From Collinsella tanakaei (lineage in GTDB: Bacteria; Actinomycetota; Coriobacteriia; Coriobacteriales; Coriobacteriaceae), in NCBI RefSeq assembly GCF_016902615.1, contig NZ_JACJMB010000002.1, positions 1 to 64,000 on the forward strand: a stretch of DNA of 64,000 nucleotides, given 5' to 3'. Position numbers and translations under genes: made by a program. The first letter of the stretch is position 1. Each line of letters begins with the position of its first letter. The notes beneath the pieces were generated by a model, which was not told the DNA's origin, did not search any database, and saw only the letters and a list, made by a program, of their open reading frames with translations. Below are positions 53,759 through 61,692 of this stretch, in pieces.

Positions 53759-54649
53759 AGTGCACCTCCCGCGTCGTCTCATCCACTACGCCGAAAGGTA
53801 CGCGCCCGTCCCAAACTCCTCATGCTTCTGGGTCTGCTGCCGTTGCTTTCCCTTCTTCCCCTTATGCCGCTATATCCGCTATCCCATAGAGGGCACGGGC
53901 GTGTTCATGTGCACGCGCGCGAGAGCCCCGTTATTCGGGTGCCCCTCTTATTGCCGCTATCCATGTTCATGTTCCTGCTTATGCGGGCTGCATAAGCAGG
54001 CTCCTCGCGCCCAAGGTCGCTCGTCCGTCGCGCCGCCAAGGTCGGCGCTCTTGTTCCGCAAGCCAGCCCGGCCGCCGCCGCGCGCCGGCGCCCACATCGC
54101 ATCTCCCGGCGGCGCCCGGTCCGTCTTGCTCCACGCTCCGGCAGCCCCGCGAGCGGGTCTGCCTCCGCAGCTACGGGTGCCTGCTGCGCAGTCACCCTCC
54201 GCACCGCTCCGTGCCCGCTTCGCGGTCACTGCGCGGGCTCCGCAAGCCCCCTTGCGGGGCCTTGCTCCGCAGGGGAGGAGAAGAACGAGAAGGACGCCCA
54301 TCCACGCACGTCCACCAGCGCTTTTTCACATTCCGGAGATAAGCTGTTGATAACCCCTCGGCGCTCCGCGCGAACCGTCGCCCCGTGTCCTGAAGCGTTT
54401 CATGCCGAGAAGAACACCCGAAATCCCCCTTGTGGAAAACCCCGGTCACGGTCCGCACGATGGCCCCACGGGGCGGTGGCCGCCCTCGTGTCGTGAATCT
54501 CGCCGGCACCGTCCCGCGCTCACGCACACCCCGTTCGTTGCTCTCCCGTTTTTTAGCTGCCGAGAAGGACGCGCGGCAACCTCTCCCGGCTACCGCGCGC
54601 CCCGCACTCCCTCGCAACCCTCGTTTGCCGAGAAGGACGCCCGCGCACA
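53759..54649. other. 890-base non-coding-like gap between terminase and portal
   Basis: No confident gene. A leftward frame (54192-54653) overlaps the terminase stop as GTGA but has weak codon bias. The region holds four copies of a CTTCTCGGCA/CTTCTCGTTC element, a perfect 11-pair hairpin CCTGCTTATGC/GCATAAGCAGG (53974-54000), GC-rich runs like those at 51428-51799, and three DnaA-box-like sequences (54332, 54345, 54431). It may be regulatory, an origin, or the remains of an invading element. Confidence 0.5.
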
Positions 54650-55927
54650 TCACCCTCGCAGCACGTCGTCCATCATCGCGTAGCGCACCGCGTCGATCGA
54701 GTGGTCGTTGCCGTCCGGGATGTCGTCCACCCACGTCCCGTCGCGGTCGCGGTCGTACTCCTTGAGCCGGAACTCCTCGTAGGCGAGCGGGCACCGCTCC
54801 GGGTCGATGCGGATCTCGCGCAAGCCCGCCAGCCACTCGTACGACAGCCGCCGCATGTTGGACTTCCTCGCCGGCCGAACGCGAAGCCCCGCCTCGCGCC
54901 GCCACACGGCCATGCTCTGCTTGCCGTCCGGAGTGTCGTCGCACCATATCAGCTCGTCGTGGAGGTGGGCGTCCTCGCCCGGAGCGTCCGCGTAGGTGAG
55001 CGCATCGGTCACCAACGCCGCCGTCTCGGCAGGCGTCTTGCGGTTCGCCGACAGCTCGCCGAAGATCGTGAGCCGCCGCTCGCCGGGCTCCCAGCCGCAG
55101 CGCACGAACCGCCACGGGTCCGGGAACCACCCCCAGTCCACGCCGCAGCGCGTGCGCGAGAAGCCCCGCACCCGCGCATCGGACAGCCGCACCGAGACGA
55201 CGTTGTTGAACACCGAGCCGCCGGTGCCCGTCACCTCGCCCAGGTACTCGCTCCGCCAAGCACGCTCGTCCACCGAGCGCAGGTACTCCGCCTCCTCGAC
55301 AAAGGGGGCGCCCAGCCACTCGGGGTGGCTCTCGACGACGTCGAGGTAGCTCGACTGCCGAACCAGCGTGTCCGCCCGCCGCTCGCGCTCCAGCTCCTCG
55401 CGGTTCACCCAGCTCCAGAGCGTCCGGGGAGGGTTGTAGGAGTAGAAGATCCAGAAGTCGTCCCCGCCGCGCCTGAGCGAGTTCAGGATCGAGCGCACCG
55501 CGTCGATGCCGTCGAACTGGTCGAGCTCCTCGAACCACACCACGGCGACGTACCCGCGCGAGAACTTCACGCCCTTGAGCTTCAAGGGGTCGTCCGCCCC
55601 GCGGAACACGATGCGCTGCCCGGTCGGCAGGTACGTGAGCTCCATCGGAGAGATCCGCGCCCGGAACCACTGGTCGAGCCCCAGCGCCGAGACCGCCCAC
55701 GTCACCTGCTGGAACACCGAGTCGCGCAGCGTGTTGCTGAACCGCCGCACCACCACCGCGTTCGCCTCCGGGTGCGCCAGGAGGAGAAGGATGATGCACA
55801 CGCTGATGAAGCTCGACTTCGTGGAGCCGCGCCCGCCGTGGAGCCAGTAGTGCGTGTGCCCGTGGGCCATCACGTCGCCGAGCACGTCGTGGAACTTGGG
55901 GATTACGAGCGCCGATGCGTCAACCAT
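54650..55927 (-). CDS. Terminase large subunit
   Basis: A 425-residue packaging motor. Walker A is HGGRGSTKSSF near residue 32; Walker B and the adjacent acidic pair are VAVVWFEELDQFDG; the C-terminal nuclease domain shows CGVDWGWFPD and ends DDIPDGNDHSIDAVRYAMMD. It matches the PBSX/SPP1 (terminase_3) group. It overlaps the small subunit by eight bases. Confidence 0.9.
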   Translation of the reverse strand: MVDASALVIPKFHDVLGDVMAHGHTHYWLHGGRGSTKSSFISVCIILLLLAHPEANAVVVRRFSNTLRDSVFQQVTWAVSALGLDQWFRARISPMELTYLPTGQRIVFRGADDPLKLKGVKFSRGYVAVVWFEELDQFDGIDAVRSILNSLRRGGDDFWIFYSYNPPRTLWSWVNREELERERRADTLVRQSSYLDVVESHPEWLGAPFVEEAEYLRSVDERAWRSEYLGEVTGTGGSVFNNVVSVRLSDARVRGFSRTRCGVDWGWFPDPWRFVRCGWEPGERRLTIFGELSANRKTPAETAALVTDALTYADAPGEDAHLHDELIWCDDTPDGKQSMAVWRREAGLRVRPARKSNMRRLSYEWLAGLREIRIDPERCPLAYEEFRLKEYDRDRDGTWVDDIPDGNDHSIDAVRYAMMDDVLRG

Positions 55928-56342
55928 TCGAGCCGCCCTCGTCGAATCCCGGCAACTTCTCCTGCACCGGCTGTGCCACCACGCCGAGCACGATCCTCGG
56001 CGCGGCGTCCGCCTTCGCGTCGTCGCGCTGGCGCTCGGCCTTGCCGAACTCGTCGGGGTACTTGCGCTCCAGGAGCCACGCGGCGGCCGTCCAATACTGG
56101 TTGCGCGCGAGCGCCGCCGAGCGGATCGTCGTGAGCAGCGTCCGCTTGAACGCCGATTCTTCCTTTTTTAGTCCCTCGCTTAACTCGCGCTGCAGCCTGT
56201 TCTTGGGGTCGCCGATCCACCGGTAGAAAGTGGACTCGTGGATTCCCAGCGCGCAGACGATGTCGCCGTTGGAGAGCCCGTCCGCCTTGAGGCGGATCGC
56301 CTCGTCCACCATCTCCTGCGTCAGCTTCGCCCGCCTCGCCAT
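55920..56342 (-). CDS. Terminase small subunit
   Basis: A 140-residue DNA-binding subunit with an N-terminal helix-turn-helix (LTQEMVDEAIRLKADGLSNG, DIVCALGIHESTFYRWIGDP) and a helical assembly region. It recognises the packaging site. First gene of the leftward head operon; overlap with the large subunit supports the pair. Confidence 0.82.
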   Translation of the reverse strand: MARRAKLTQEMVDEAIRLKADGLSNGDIVCALGIHESTFYRWIGDPKNRLQRELSEGLKKEESAFKRTLLTTIRSAALARNQYWTAAAWLLERKYPDEFGKAERQRDDAKADAAPRIVLGVVAQPVQEKLPGFDEGGSNG

Positions 56343-56551
56343 GCAATCACCCCCGTGAGCGTCATAGATTCCCTCACGGTGGATTCTCAGAGCCTGTCAC
56401 AAGGAATAGAATGGATGCGCGCCAATAGCTTGTTAGCGCCATGATGGAGTTTGGCCTCTGCCTGTTTGAGCTTGCTCAAGGAGGTGGTTGGATGAGCGGA
56501 TTTGTATCTGCCCTGTCAAGCTTTTGCTCACTGGTGGCTACGTGGCTAGGC

Positions 56552-56625
56552 GGCGGTGGCCGAGCGCTCGTCATGGACTATCAAGGTTCTAGCCACATCT
56601 GGTTCGAATCCAGACACCGCCGCCA
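56552..56625 (+). tRNA. tRNA-like sequence with atypical anticodon arm and encoded CCA
   Basis: A perfect seven-pair acceptor (GGCGGTG with CACCGCC), a T arm TCTGG-TTCGAAT-CCAGA, discriminator G and CCA are clear. The rest is short (71 bases before CCA). The D region CGAG-CG-CTCG lacks a normal loop, and the best anticodon stem GGAC/GTTC encloses TATCAAG, which would expose TCA but with A at position 33. Either a degenerate tRNA, a phage tRNA with unusual arms, or a tRNA mimic. Isotype not assigned. Confidence 0.5.
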
Positions 56626-56627
56626 GA

Positions 56628-57041
56628 TTACTTCTTCCGCTCCCGCTTACCCTTCAGCCCGTACTTCCGGCACAGCCGCGAGTTGCGTTGCCGCATCATG
56701 TCCCGTTCGCGCCGCACGTCGTCGATCTCGGACGCCTCCTCGGCGGCAACCCGCTCGCGCTCCAGCTGCTCGTTGAAGGCGCGCTCCTGCGCCAGGTGGT
56801 ACTCCTCGGTGCACCGCCGGCACATGCCGGTCTGCCGATTGATCTTAACGCCTACCGCGCCGCAGGAGGGGCACACCGTCTGCACCGCCAGTGAGCAGTG
56901 GATACGGCTCGCGCGCATCTCCACCGCCCGCACAGAGTGGCGCACGCCGCAGCGCCGCTCGATCTCGGTGGCGGCGAACGCCGCGCCCCTGAAGCTCACC
57001 TCGCGCAGGACGTCGTCCTGCTCCTCCGTCCACCAGCTCAT
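56628..57041 (-). CDS. SANT/Myb-like and zinc-ribbon DNA-binding protein
   Basis: A 137-residue protein: N-terminal helical motif like SANT/phage Gcr-type regulators (MSWWTEEQDDVLREVSFRGA, then CGVRHSVRAVEMRASRI), a zinc ribbon CPSCGAVGV...MCRRC, and a basic helical tail ending GKRERKK. Probably binds DNA near the repeated GTCTCAA sites just upstream of it. A late-gene regulator is plausible. ATG 57041 follows GAGGGGG. Confidence 0.6.
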   Translation of the reverse strand: MSWWTEEQDDVLREVSFRGAAFAATEIERRCGVRHSVRAVEMRASRIHCSLAVQTVCPSCGAVGVKINRQTGMCRRCTEEYHLAQERAFNEQLERERVAAEEASEIDDVRRERDMMRQRNSRLCRKYGLKGKRERKK

Positions 57042-57060
57042 CTTCGCCCCCTCCCGGCCC

Positions 57061-57335
57061 GTCTCATACGCCGCCCGCGTGCGCCATCGCGCCGAACACT
57101 GCCGCTTGAGACACAATGCAAGCCCGCTGCCAGCGCAAATGCCGCCCGTCTCAACGTCTCAAGCAGAACAGCACCCGGGCACCTTGCGCGCATGTGCGCG
57201 CGCACGCCCGCGCGCGATGCCCCATCAACTCTCCTTCCCGTCAAGACAGCAAGACAAGAGGGGTGGGCAACCACCCTCACCAGCCGGTACGGCCGTCTCA
57301 AACCCCGTCTCAACATGGCGCGCCTCCTTGAGACG
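57061..57335. promoter_or_regulatory. Cluster of GTCTCAA iteron-like sites
   Basis: Seven GTCTCA-type copies: 57061 (GTCTCAT), 57106 (inverse), 57148, 57156, 57296, 57308 and 57329 (inverse, inside the primase gene end). Pairs spaced 8 and 12 bases occur. The intervening 268 bases have no gene and contain a hairpin GGGTGG-GCAA-CCACCC near 57262. Position between a replication gene and a DNA-binding protein fits an origin or operator array. Confidence 0.55.
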
Positions 57336-60039
57336 CGATGCCGGCGGCGCCAGCGCCCGTGGCCCCGGCAGACCGGTCGAGAAACGCCTCCAGCGCCTCG
57401 TTGTCGATGCAGACGCAGTAGACGCGCCCGGCGTTGCGGAACCGCTTCTGCCGGGTGTAGCGGTGTCCCGAGTCGCGCACGAGGATGCGCTCCTCGTCCA
57501 TGCGCCGCAGCGTCTTGGCACGGTCGAAGTTCGCGCCCGCGAGCGCCCGCTCCAGCACGCTCGAGAACACGTACCAGCGAAACCCCGCCGCGCACGATTT
57601 CTCCTCGATGGCGCCCCAGCGCTCCAGCCGGTCGTTCTCGCAGTAGTCGTCGAAGTGGATGCGGTTGCCCGCCAGCCATTCCGCGACGAATTGGATGGCG
57701 CGCGTGTCGGTGTCGCTCTCCGTCCCCGTCGCGTTGCCGAGCGCCCACGCCGCCATCGTCATCGCTCCGTCCAGGCACGACGCCCATTCGGAGCCCGGTG
57801 CGAGCACGTAGTACTCGGCGAGCGCGTCGGCGAGCGCCAGCAGCGCGATGTTGTCCGCCTGGGGGTGCCCGGAGGCGATGTCGCCCACGCCGTCGCGCAC
57901 GAGGGAGAACAGGTCAGCGTAGAACGCCGGCTCGTTCCTCTTCAGCGCCGCCACGTACGCCCGCCCCGCCGTCCCGTGCTGCCGGGCGACGAGCCGGTGC
58001 ATCGCCTGGGCCGCGCGCACGTCGGCGAAGGGCTCGCCCGAGAGCTCCAGCGTGCGGTTCGAGGCCCCCTGCTGCGTCGAGTCCCCGACGATGGGGATCT
58101 CGCCCGTGGCGATCGTGAGCGAGCGCCAGCTGCCCGCCCGCATCATCGAGCGGTCGGAGTTGAGCGCCCCGCGCTCGTGACCGAGCGAGAGCGAGTAGAG
58201 GAGGTCCTCCACGATCTGGCGCTTAGTCGCCTGCCCGCCGGGCGCCCCCTTGCTCTGCAGCTCGTCGATGATCACGGGGATGTCATGGAGCAGCGCCGCG
58301 GCCCTCACGATGCTCTTGGGCGTGTCCGCGAAGGTGCGGAAGTAGGAGTCCGACCCCTCGGTCGGGTCGCCCCACACGCTGCCCGCCGCCTTGAGCGTCG
58401 GCGTCTTGCCGCTGCGGCTCCTGCCCCACAGGTAGACGATGAAGGTCTGCACGCCGAGAAGCGCCACGAGAGGCGAGGCGAAGCTCGCCGCCAGGACGCA
58501 GCGGAACAGGGGCGACGCCGCGCGCGCCGGGGCGACGCCCGCGACCCACTCGGCAAGCGTGCCGGCCGGCTCCATGAAGGGGCGCGCCTTCAGCGCCTCG
58601 TCGGGCGAGGGGTCGAAGCGCACCTCGCCGCCCGCGTCGTAGGGCATGAACGCGCCGAGCGGGCCGTCCGCCCAGCCCAGATGCGTCACGCTGCGCGCGC
58701 GGGGACGCTCGCCCGCGCACCGGCGCTCGCAGTCGGTGAGGTAGCGCACCACGTCCTTGGAATTCGTGCTCGATATGTTTGCCCCGAGCGGCGCCAGCGC
58801 CCCGATGATGCGCGTCTGGTTGAGCAGCACGTCGCGGTCGAGCGCCCGCTCGCGCATGCCGCCCGCCACAGCCACGCGCACGAGCGCGCGCACGTCTCCC
58901 GTGTCGACGTCCACCAGGTCGCAGGCGATCCAGGGCGCGGTCGCCGTCACGGTGTAGCGCAGCTCGCCGGCCGCGTCCGCCGCCCAGAGCCGCCCGCGGT
59001 CGTCCACGTGCCAGCCCTCGGTCGAGGGCGCCCCATCTGTGGCCTCCCTCGGCGCGGCGTCATCGTCGGGTACCCCTTGCTGCTCGCGCCGCGTTGCAGT
59101 CGAACACGCGTTCTTATTTTGAGGGCGAGAAGGCCGTTCCGCCCGCCGGTCCCTCGGCCTGTATTCGTCCGTGCATCCCGCAATCGCGCGCTCGATGGTC
59201 TGCGCGCCGTACGTCGTCCCGCCGCGCCGGCTGTCCCACTTGTCGCGCATGAGGCCGCTCCTGCGGAAGATCCGGTCCATGCGGCCGGCATCGCGCCCGC
59301 ACCAAAAGGCTAGGTGGGAGCACAGCGCCATGTCGGCGGCCGACCGGTCGCCTCCCTGCGCGGAGCAGTCGCCGGCCATCAGCGCCCGGATGGCGTCGCC
59401 GCTCCTCGACGCGTACATGCGCTCCAGGAGCGCGTCGTCATCCATGCCGTCGGACGAGCCCGTGCCCGCCGCCGACAGCGCCGGCTGCGCCGCGGCCTCC
59501 GGCTCGATCCACGTCCGGTACGCCCGCTCGACGACGGCAGGATTCTCCGAGATGGCATCGTGCCCCTCGAAGAGCGCCCCGGTAACAGTGAAGTACCGGT
59601 CGCGGTCGTACATCTCCACCACGCGCCCGCCGGGCTGGCCGCGGCGCGAGCGCTGCGCCCAGTCGGGTTTGCTCCCGCGGAAGATGAGGTGGAGCCCGTC
59701 CCCGGAAGGGGACACCTCGGTGTACGTCCCGGCCTGCTCGACGACCCAGCGGTACTCAGCGTCCAGCGTCCCGCCCTCGATCACGTGGTCGAGGTCGAGC
59801 CCGGTGTACGCCCGGTCGGGCCCGAACACGAAGCCAACGCCGTCGCAGCGCCACCGCCCGACTGCGGCCACGGCCTCCTCGAAGGTCGCCCACGTCGCCG
59901 GGTCGGTCGACTTGGCCATGCGCCCGTTCGCCGCGCACACCGGGATCTTCGTCGCCTTGCCGCCGCGCTCCTCGCGCCGCCAGCACACCCAGCGCGCCTC
60001 CGCCCGCAGCTCAGCGGGCACGTATTCTAGCGATGCCAT
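57310..60039 (-). CDS. Phage primase-polymerase/helicase fusion
   Basis: A 909-residue replication protein. The N-terminal half is a Prim-Pol-like domain (VGFVFGPDRAYTGLDLDHVI, SPSGDGLHLIFRG); the C-terminal half is a DUF927-type helicase with Walker A VYLWGRSRSGKTPTLKAAGS near residue 540, Walker B-like IPVIIDELQSKG, and a C-terminal winged-helix-like section. Such proteins prime and unwind phage DNA. Start set at ATG 60039 where the conserved part begins, although the ribosome site is weak. Confidence 0.82.
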   Translation of the reverse strand: MASLEYVPAELRAEARWVCWRREERGGKATKIPVCAANGRMAKSTDPATWATFEEAVAAVGRWRCDGVGFVFGPDRAYTGLDLDHVIEGGTLDAEYRWVVEQAGTYTEVSPSGDGLHLIFRGSKPDWAQRSRRGQPGGRVVEMYDRDRYFTVTGALFEGHDAISENPAVVERAYRTWIEPEAAAQPALSAAGTGSSDGMDDDALLERMYASRSGDAIRALMAGDCSAQGGDRSAADMALCSHLAFWCGRDAGRMDRIFRRSGLMRDKWDSRRGGTTYGAQTIERAIAGCTDEYRPRDRRAERPSRPQNKNACSTATRREQQGVPDDDAAPREATDGAPSTEGWHVDDRGRLWAADAAGELRYTVTATAPWIACDLVDVDTGDVRALVRVAVAGGMRERALDRDVLLNQTRIIGALAPLGANISSTNSKDVVRYLTDCERRCAGERPRARSVTHLGWADGPLGAFMPYDAGGEVRFDPSPDEALKARPFMEPAGTLAEWVAGVAPARAASPLFRCVLAASFASPLVALLGVQTFIVYLWGRSRSGKTPTLKAAGSVWGDPTEGSDSYFRTFADTPKSIVRAAALLHDIPVIIDELQSKGAPGGQATKRQIVEDLLYSLSLGHERGALNSDRSMMRAGSWRSLTIATGEIPIVGDSTQQGASNRTLELSGEPFADVRAAQAMHRLVARQHGTAGRAYVAALKRNEPAFYADLFSLVRDGVGDIASGHPQADNIALLALADALAEYYVLAPGSEWASCLDGAMTMAAWALGNATGTESDTDTRAIQFVAEWLAGNRIHFDDYCENDRLERWGAIEEKSCAAGFRWYVFSSVLERALAGANFDRAKTLRRMDEERILVRDSGHRYTRQKRFRNAGRVYCVCIDNEALEAFLDRSAGATGAGAAGIASQGGAPC

Positions 60040-60222
60040 GGAGAAGCACCGCCCGTCGCCGTATGCGCTACACTGTCTCCCCGAAGAATCCCGCCAGGAA
60101 TCTTCATCGCGGCGGGCGTGGCTGCAACCGCGCTCGCCGCCCCTTCGGGGCCGTATCCGACCGGTCCGCCGCATCCGGGCGCGCCTGCAAGCGCCCCCGC
60201 ACCGGCACCCGGCCACCACCGC

Positions 60223-60438
60223 TCAGCGGGCGCGCGCGTCGTCGCCATGCCCCACCATTCCCTTCGCCGTGTTTGGGAACACCAGATCCCTGCAGATGTA
60301 GATCCGCCCGTCAACCTTGTCCGCCGGAATCCGCCCGGCGGCGATGCTTCGCCGTATAGAGTTCACGTGCTCTCCGGTCGCGTCGGCAAGCTGCTTCGGC
60401 GTCATCAGCAGCGGCAGCTCGTGGAAGCTCCTGACCAT
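60223..60438 (-). CDS. Excisionase-like HTH protein
   Basis: A 71-residue MerR/HTH_17-type protein (LLMTPKQLADATGEHVNSIR, RSIAAGRIPADKVDGRIYIC) with GGAGGGG before ATG 60438. It is the first leftward gene from the switch. Small proteins of this kind act as excisionases or as early regulators. No second recombination factor is present, so it is the best Xis candidate. Confidence 0.68.
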   Translation of the reverse strand: MVRSFHELPLLMTPKQLADATGEHVNSIRRSIAAGRIPADKVDGRIYICRDLVFPNTAKGMVGHGDDARAR

Positions 60439-60509
60439 GACCCCTCCCTTCCTGCGGCAAAGCCGCGCCCTCGCGAGGGCTCCCTTGTGTCCCCCGTCCG
60501 TACGCGCTA

Positions 60510-60597
60510 CATTACCACGCTTAGAATCACATTGCGATACAAACTCGCCTAATGATTGTAAAACTGGTTGCTTGGTGATTCTCAATGTTGTAATATG
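60510..60597. promoter_or_regulatory. Divergent lysogeny switch with paired operators
   Basis: Rightward promoter for the repressor: TTGCTT (60568-60573), 17 bases, TAATAT (60591-60596). GTGATTCTCAATGTTGTAAT at 60575-60594 and its inverse counterpart GTGATTCTAAGCGTGGTAAT (leftward strand, 60530-60511) agree at 16 of 20 positions and each covers a -10-like TAAT. They are the likely repressor operators governing lysogenic and early leftward transcription. Confidence 0.68.
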
Positions 60598-60674
60598 ATT
60601 CCAACGGATACTACAGGAGGCATCTCTACGTACCGGGCCTCCATAGGACGCACGCATCCGAGGAGGGCCGAGCC

Positions 60675-61472
60675 GTGCCTAACAGCCTGCAAAATCTCAG
60701 GAAGGAGGCGGGATACCGCACGGCAAAGGACTTCGCCGAGGCGGTGGACATACCCGCACCCACCTACACCCGCTACGAGCAGGAACCCGCCAAGATCCCC
60801 ATCGAGCGCGCCTGGATCATCGCCGACTTCCTCGGCTGCACCATCGACGCCGTCGTCGGCCGCACGCCCATCAAGCCCAGCGAGATGCGCGGCCCCGTGC
60901 AGCGCGCCTACGACGCCCTGTCCGACAAGAACAAGGGCCTGCTCGACGACTACCTCGACTACATCCAGTACAAGGACGGCAAGGAGCAGGCGCGCGACCG
61001 CGCGCAGGACCAGCGCCGCTACGAGGAGCTCGTCCAGCAGTACAGCCGCCAGTTCTACGAGTCCATGGGCTCGGGCGAAGCCGACTTCATCGACCTGGTG
61101 TCGCTCGGCGACGCCGACGCCCTGCGCGCGCGGTTCCTCGAGTTCGTGGAGACGCGCCTCGCCGACGAGCGCGACCGCGAGATCGCCGACGCCCTCGACA
61201 TGGCGGAGAGCGTAGGGCGCCGCAACGCCCGCGACAACGGCTGGGAGTTCGAGGTGGCGGGCGAGCGCTTCCTCATACGCGACACGAAGCCCAAGGAGCC
61301 CCTGTCGATCGAGCTCGCCTGCTACAAGCTCTCCAACATGCTCTCCGCACAGTACGAGGAGCGAGACCGCGAGGTTCTGGAGGGCATCACGTCCGCCTAC
61401 GACGGCATGCGCCGGCGCCGCAACGCCTTTGCCCACGGCCTCGGCGGCTCGTTCGACAACAACCGCGGCTAA
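60675..61472 (+). CDS. XRE-family phage repressor
   Basis: A 265-residue regulator with an N-terminal XRE helix-turn-helix (LQNLRKEAGYRTAKDFAEAV, DIPAPTYTRYEQEPAKIPIE) and a long helical C-terminal part without a LexA-type serine/lysine protease signature. GTG 60675 follows GAGGAGGG. It faces away from early genes across paired operators, as expected for the lysogeny repressor, and precedes the integrase. Confidence 0.75.
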   Translation: MPNSLQNLRKEAGYRTAKDFAEAVDIPAPTYTRYEQEPAKIPIERAWIIADFLGCTIDAVVGRTPIKPSEMRGPVQRAYDALSDKNKGLLDDYLDYIQYKDGKEQARDRAQDQRRYEELVQQYSRQFYESMGSGEADFIDLVSLGDADALRARFLEFVETRLADERDREIADALDMAESVGRRNARDNGWEFEVAGERFLIRDTKPKEPLSIELACYKLSNMLSAQYEERDREVLEGITSAYDGMRRRRNAFAHGLGGSFDNNRG

Positions 61473-61692
61473 CAGGAAGGAGGCATCGCACAAACAATAC
61501 GGGCCCGCAGGAGCTGGTACCTCCCACGAGCCCAAAGACAGTCCCAACCAAGCGCTAACAAGGAAAGGACCGGTGACATTATATGCCATCGACCGACCAT
61601 GCGGCCACAGGCGCCGCCATCTGCGCATACCGCGCGGCAATGCCCATCAGCCATCAAACCGCTGTCCGCCTCCTCGAGAGGAGGTGCTAAAC

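Noticed and set aside
53759-54649. Group II intron or ROOL/GOLLD-like large RNA in the terminase-portal gap
   Set aside because: No domain V or reverse transcriptase signature and no recognised conserved core; hairpins and repeats alone are not enough.
54192-54653. 153-codon frame overlapping the large terminase stop as GTGA
   Set aside because: The overlap is attractive, but codon bias is weak, repeated elements cross it and no domain is visible; kept only as part of the gap description.
56492-56775. Rightward frame with a strong AAGGAGGTGG site ahead of the tRNA-like sequence
   Set aside because: It would run through the tRNA-like sequence and antisense into the zinc-ribbon gene; only a short leader peptide could be real.
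60027-60248. 73-codon leftward frame between the excisionase-like and primase genes
   Set aside because: Low complexity (Gly/Ala/Pro), overlaps both neighbours and lacks a ribosome site; probably not a gene.
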